A stretch of 64,000 bases of DNA from Rhodococcus opacus B4. Lineage in GTDB: Bacteria > Actinomycetota > Actinomycetes > Mycobacteriales > Mycobacteriaceae. Below are positions 62,451-64,000 of the stretch, piece after piece. The stretch's first letter is position 1, and each line of letters opens with the position of its first letter. The notes under the pieces were generated by a model, which did no database searches, was not told where the DNA came from, and worked only from the letters and a program-made list of their open reading frames with translations. The stretch covers positions 1,860,001-1,924,000 of the forward strand of contig NC_012522.1 in the NCBI RefSeq assembly GCF_000010805.1, in the 5' to 3' direction. The translations under genes were made by a program, and so were the position numbers.

Positions 62451-63529
62451 CGGCCGGCCCCGTCCTCGGACGGCGGGGCACCGGTCAACGCCAGCGGAGC
62501 CGCCAGCGCGGGCAGATCGTCCAGGACGATCCGCAGATTCAGTCGCTGCCCGTCGCCGCTGTCCTCGAACGCGGACTCGAGCCGCTCGACCGCGGTACGC
62601 AGTCGCTCGGGGCGCGCCCCGCCGTCGTAGAGGTGCGGCACCACGCCTGCGAGTTCCGAGACCACCTCGGTGACCGGCACCAGTTCGTCGCCGTGCGATT
62701 TCAGCAACTGCCCGGCCTGTCCGAACAACTGCCCGGCAGCCAGGGTCAGGCCGGCGTCCGTCTCGTCCATGAACGGGTCGTCGACGCCGACCGAACCGTC
62801 GGTCCGCTGGTTGTAGGTGCTGTTGTAGATGTGGGCCAGCGAATCGATCGCCTGGCGATTGAACGCCGGGAACACGTCGAGGACGTCGTTGACACGCCCG
62901 AGCAGGTCGGCCGGAAGCGCCTGCTGGGTCTGGGCGACCCGGTCGGCGAGCACGAGTGCTGCATCGAACATCGGTGTCAGTCCGTCGGTGTAGCGGACGA
63001 CCTTGTCCAGGCTGGTGATCATCGATTCGGTCAGCGTGCCGTCGACGGCCAGCGAACCCTTCTCGATCATGGTCGACATGGTGAAATCTCCTGTGGGCGT
63101 GCGGTCCAGCGTGCGGTGCGCCTCCAGATCGGAACCGCCGGGCCTGCCGACCAGATTGACAGCGGTGGAACCGAAGTAGTTCTGCGGCCGGAAGTCGACA
63201 TCGAAGGCATCGGTCAGGCCGCCGATCTCATCCGGATCGAGCTGAAGGTCCATGCGAACGGAATCCGCTCCCGTGCGTTCCAGTCCGGTGACGACACCGA
63301 CTTCACCGCCCCGCAGAATCACCTTCGTGCCGGAGTCGACGCCCGGGCCCACATAGGGGACGTCGATGCTGATCGGCAACCCGTCCGTGTCCGCACCGCT
63401 CGGGTATGCCCAGACTGCGGCGAAAACTGCACAGGTCGTCACGACGACCCCCAGCCCCGCCCCATGCAGCACTCGGCTCTGACGGCCGGGAACCCCTCTC
63501 AGGAAGTCCTGACTCCTCGCTCTGCTCAT
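62447..63529 (-). CDS. mceA: Mce-family protein MceA
   Basis: A 360-residue Mce protein with an N-terminal anchor (GAGLGVVVTTCAVFAAVWAY) and the MCE domain with ISIDVPYVGPGVDSGTKVILRGGEVG. RPQNYFGSTAVNLVGRPGG follows, a segment of MceA-type subunits. The helical domain (residues 150-330) includes YFGS- and IYNSTYNQR-containing segments. It is the first of six mce genes, 4 bases after yrbE. Confidence 0.92.
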   Translation of the reverse strand: MSRARSQDFLRGVPGRQSRVLHGAGLGVVVTTCAVFAAVWAYPSGADTDGLPISIDVPYVGPGVDSGTKVILRGGEVGVVTGLERTGADSVRMDLQLDPDEIGGLTDAFDVDFRPQNYFGSTAVNLVGRPGGSDLEAHRTLDRTPTGDFTMSTMIEKGSLAVDGTLTESMITSLDKVVRYTDGLTPMFDAALVLADRVAQTQQALPADLLGRVNDVLDVFPAFNRQAIDSLAHIYNSTYNQRTDGSVGVDDPFMDETDAGLTLAAGQLFGQAGQLLKSHGDELVPVTEVVSELAGVVPHLYDGGARPERLRTAVERLESAFEDSGDGQRLNLRIVLDDLPALAAPLALTGAPPSEDGAGR

Positions 63530-63533
63530 TGAC

Positions 63534-64000
63534 TCATCCTTTGAACACCAGTTCGGGACTGAGACCCCAGATCGCCACAGTCATACAGAAATTCAGGACG
63601 ACGATCGCGACGAGGCTCGCCCGGATCGCGCGCCCGGACGCCGCGCCCACACCGGCGGGCCCACCGTCCGCGAAGTATCCGTAGTAGCAATGGATCATCG
63701 TGACGACGGCGCAGAAGACGACTGCCTTGAGGAGCGACGCCATCAGGTCGGGAACACTGAGAAATTGACTGAAGTAATGGTCGTAGGTGCCCGACGGCTG
63801 ACGGTGAAACGTCTTGATGATCAACCCTCCGGTGAAGAAACTGACCACGAGCGCCATCAGATACCCGGGGATCACGATGAGCATGCTTCCGATCAGCCGC
63901 GTCCCGACCACGAACGGAATGGCCTGCAGGCCCATCGATTCGGTGGCGTCGATCTCCTCGGAGATGCGCATCGAGCCGATCTCGGCGGTCATCCGGCAGC
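63534..64000 (-). CDS. yrbEB: YrbE-family permease, C-terminal part (window edge)
   Basis: The 3' part of a YrbE/MlaE-like integral membrane permease; its start lies beyond base 64000. Visible are the cytoplasmic-loop signature SMRISEEIDATESMGLQAIPFVVGTR and three hydrophobic segments (LMALVVSFFTGGLI, VVFCAVVTMIHCYYGYFA, VAIVVLNFCMTVAIW), with GGPAGVGAASGRAIRAS before the last, as in YrbEB. It would form the inner-membrane channel driven by an Mkl-type ATPase encoded elsewhere. A yrbEA partner is expected just outside the window. Confidence 0.92.
   Translation of the reverse strand, partial: CRMTAEIGSMRISEEIDATESMGLQAIPFVVGTRLIGSMLIVIPGYLMALVVSFFTGGLIIKTFHRQPSGTYDHYFSQFLSVPDLMASLLKAVVFCAVVTMIHCYYGYFADGGPAGVGAASGRAIRASLVAIVVLNFCMTVAIWGLSPELVFKG

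Overview
The window is high-GC actinobacterial chromosome, most likely from the Rhodococcus (jostii/opacus) group. The reasons are the dense Mycobacteriales-type gene complement (L,D-transpeptidase next to murB, DUF2505 proteins, an MshD-like acetyltransferase, a mycofactocin-type SDR, an FprB-type ferredoxin reductase, a complete mce operon), GTG/ATG starts with AGGAGG-like sites, and very long antisense shadow frames. No insertion sequence, integrase, CRISPR array or canonical tRNA gene was seen.

Layout. (1) 1-13.3 kb is a housekeeping block: the end of an MHS transporter, a TauD-type dioxygenase with an SDR, lprQ-murB, two DUF2505 proteins, a Ro60/TROVE protein preceded by tRNA-like Y-RNA sequence, an AbiEi-type protein, an LmeA-like protein, deoC, a methyltransferase, purU and a nitrilase-family amidohydrolase. 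The order around lprQ, murB, DUF2505, deoC and the amidohydrolase resembles the Rv0478-Rv0484c neighbourhood of mycobacteria. (2) 13.3-52 kb is a large catabolic region arranged in about ten short operons. It holds three acyl-CoA synthetases, crotonases, an acyl-CoA dehydrogenase, a Rieske oxygenase and its probable reductase, several SDRs, two aldehyde dehydrogenases, a DUF35/Ltp2-like aldolase pair, a second thiolase-like protein, a luciferase-like oxidoreductase, a double CoA-transferase, two MFS carriers, and an operon with three paralogous molybdopterin enzymes around a ferredoxin/ferredoxin-NADP reductase. (3) 52-56.7 kb is a second, separately regulated Rieske operon with its own divergent TetR gene. 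(4) 56.7-64 kb is an mce operon (YrbE, MceA-F, Mce-associated protein) running off the right edge.

How it fits together. Nine copies of a 23-bp imperfect inverted repeat (half-site TAAACCTA, 7-bp spacer, TAGRTTAA) lie in the promoter regions of nearly all operons of region 2. One of them lies ahead of the operon that encodes a TetR regulator (20157-20813). I infer that the whole 13-52 kb region is one regulon for an unidentified carboxylic-acid or alicyclic/aromatic substrate: uptake, CoA activation, Rieske or molybdenum-dependent oxidation, beta-oxidation-like steps, and retro-aldol cleavage by the Ltp2-like/DUF35 pair. Hairpin terminators close several of these units.
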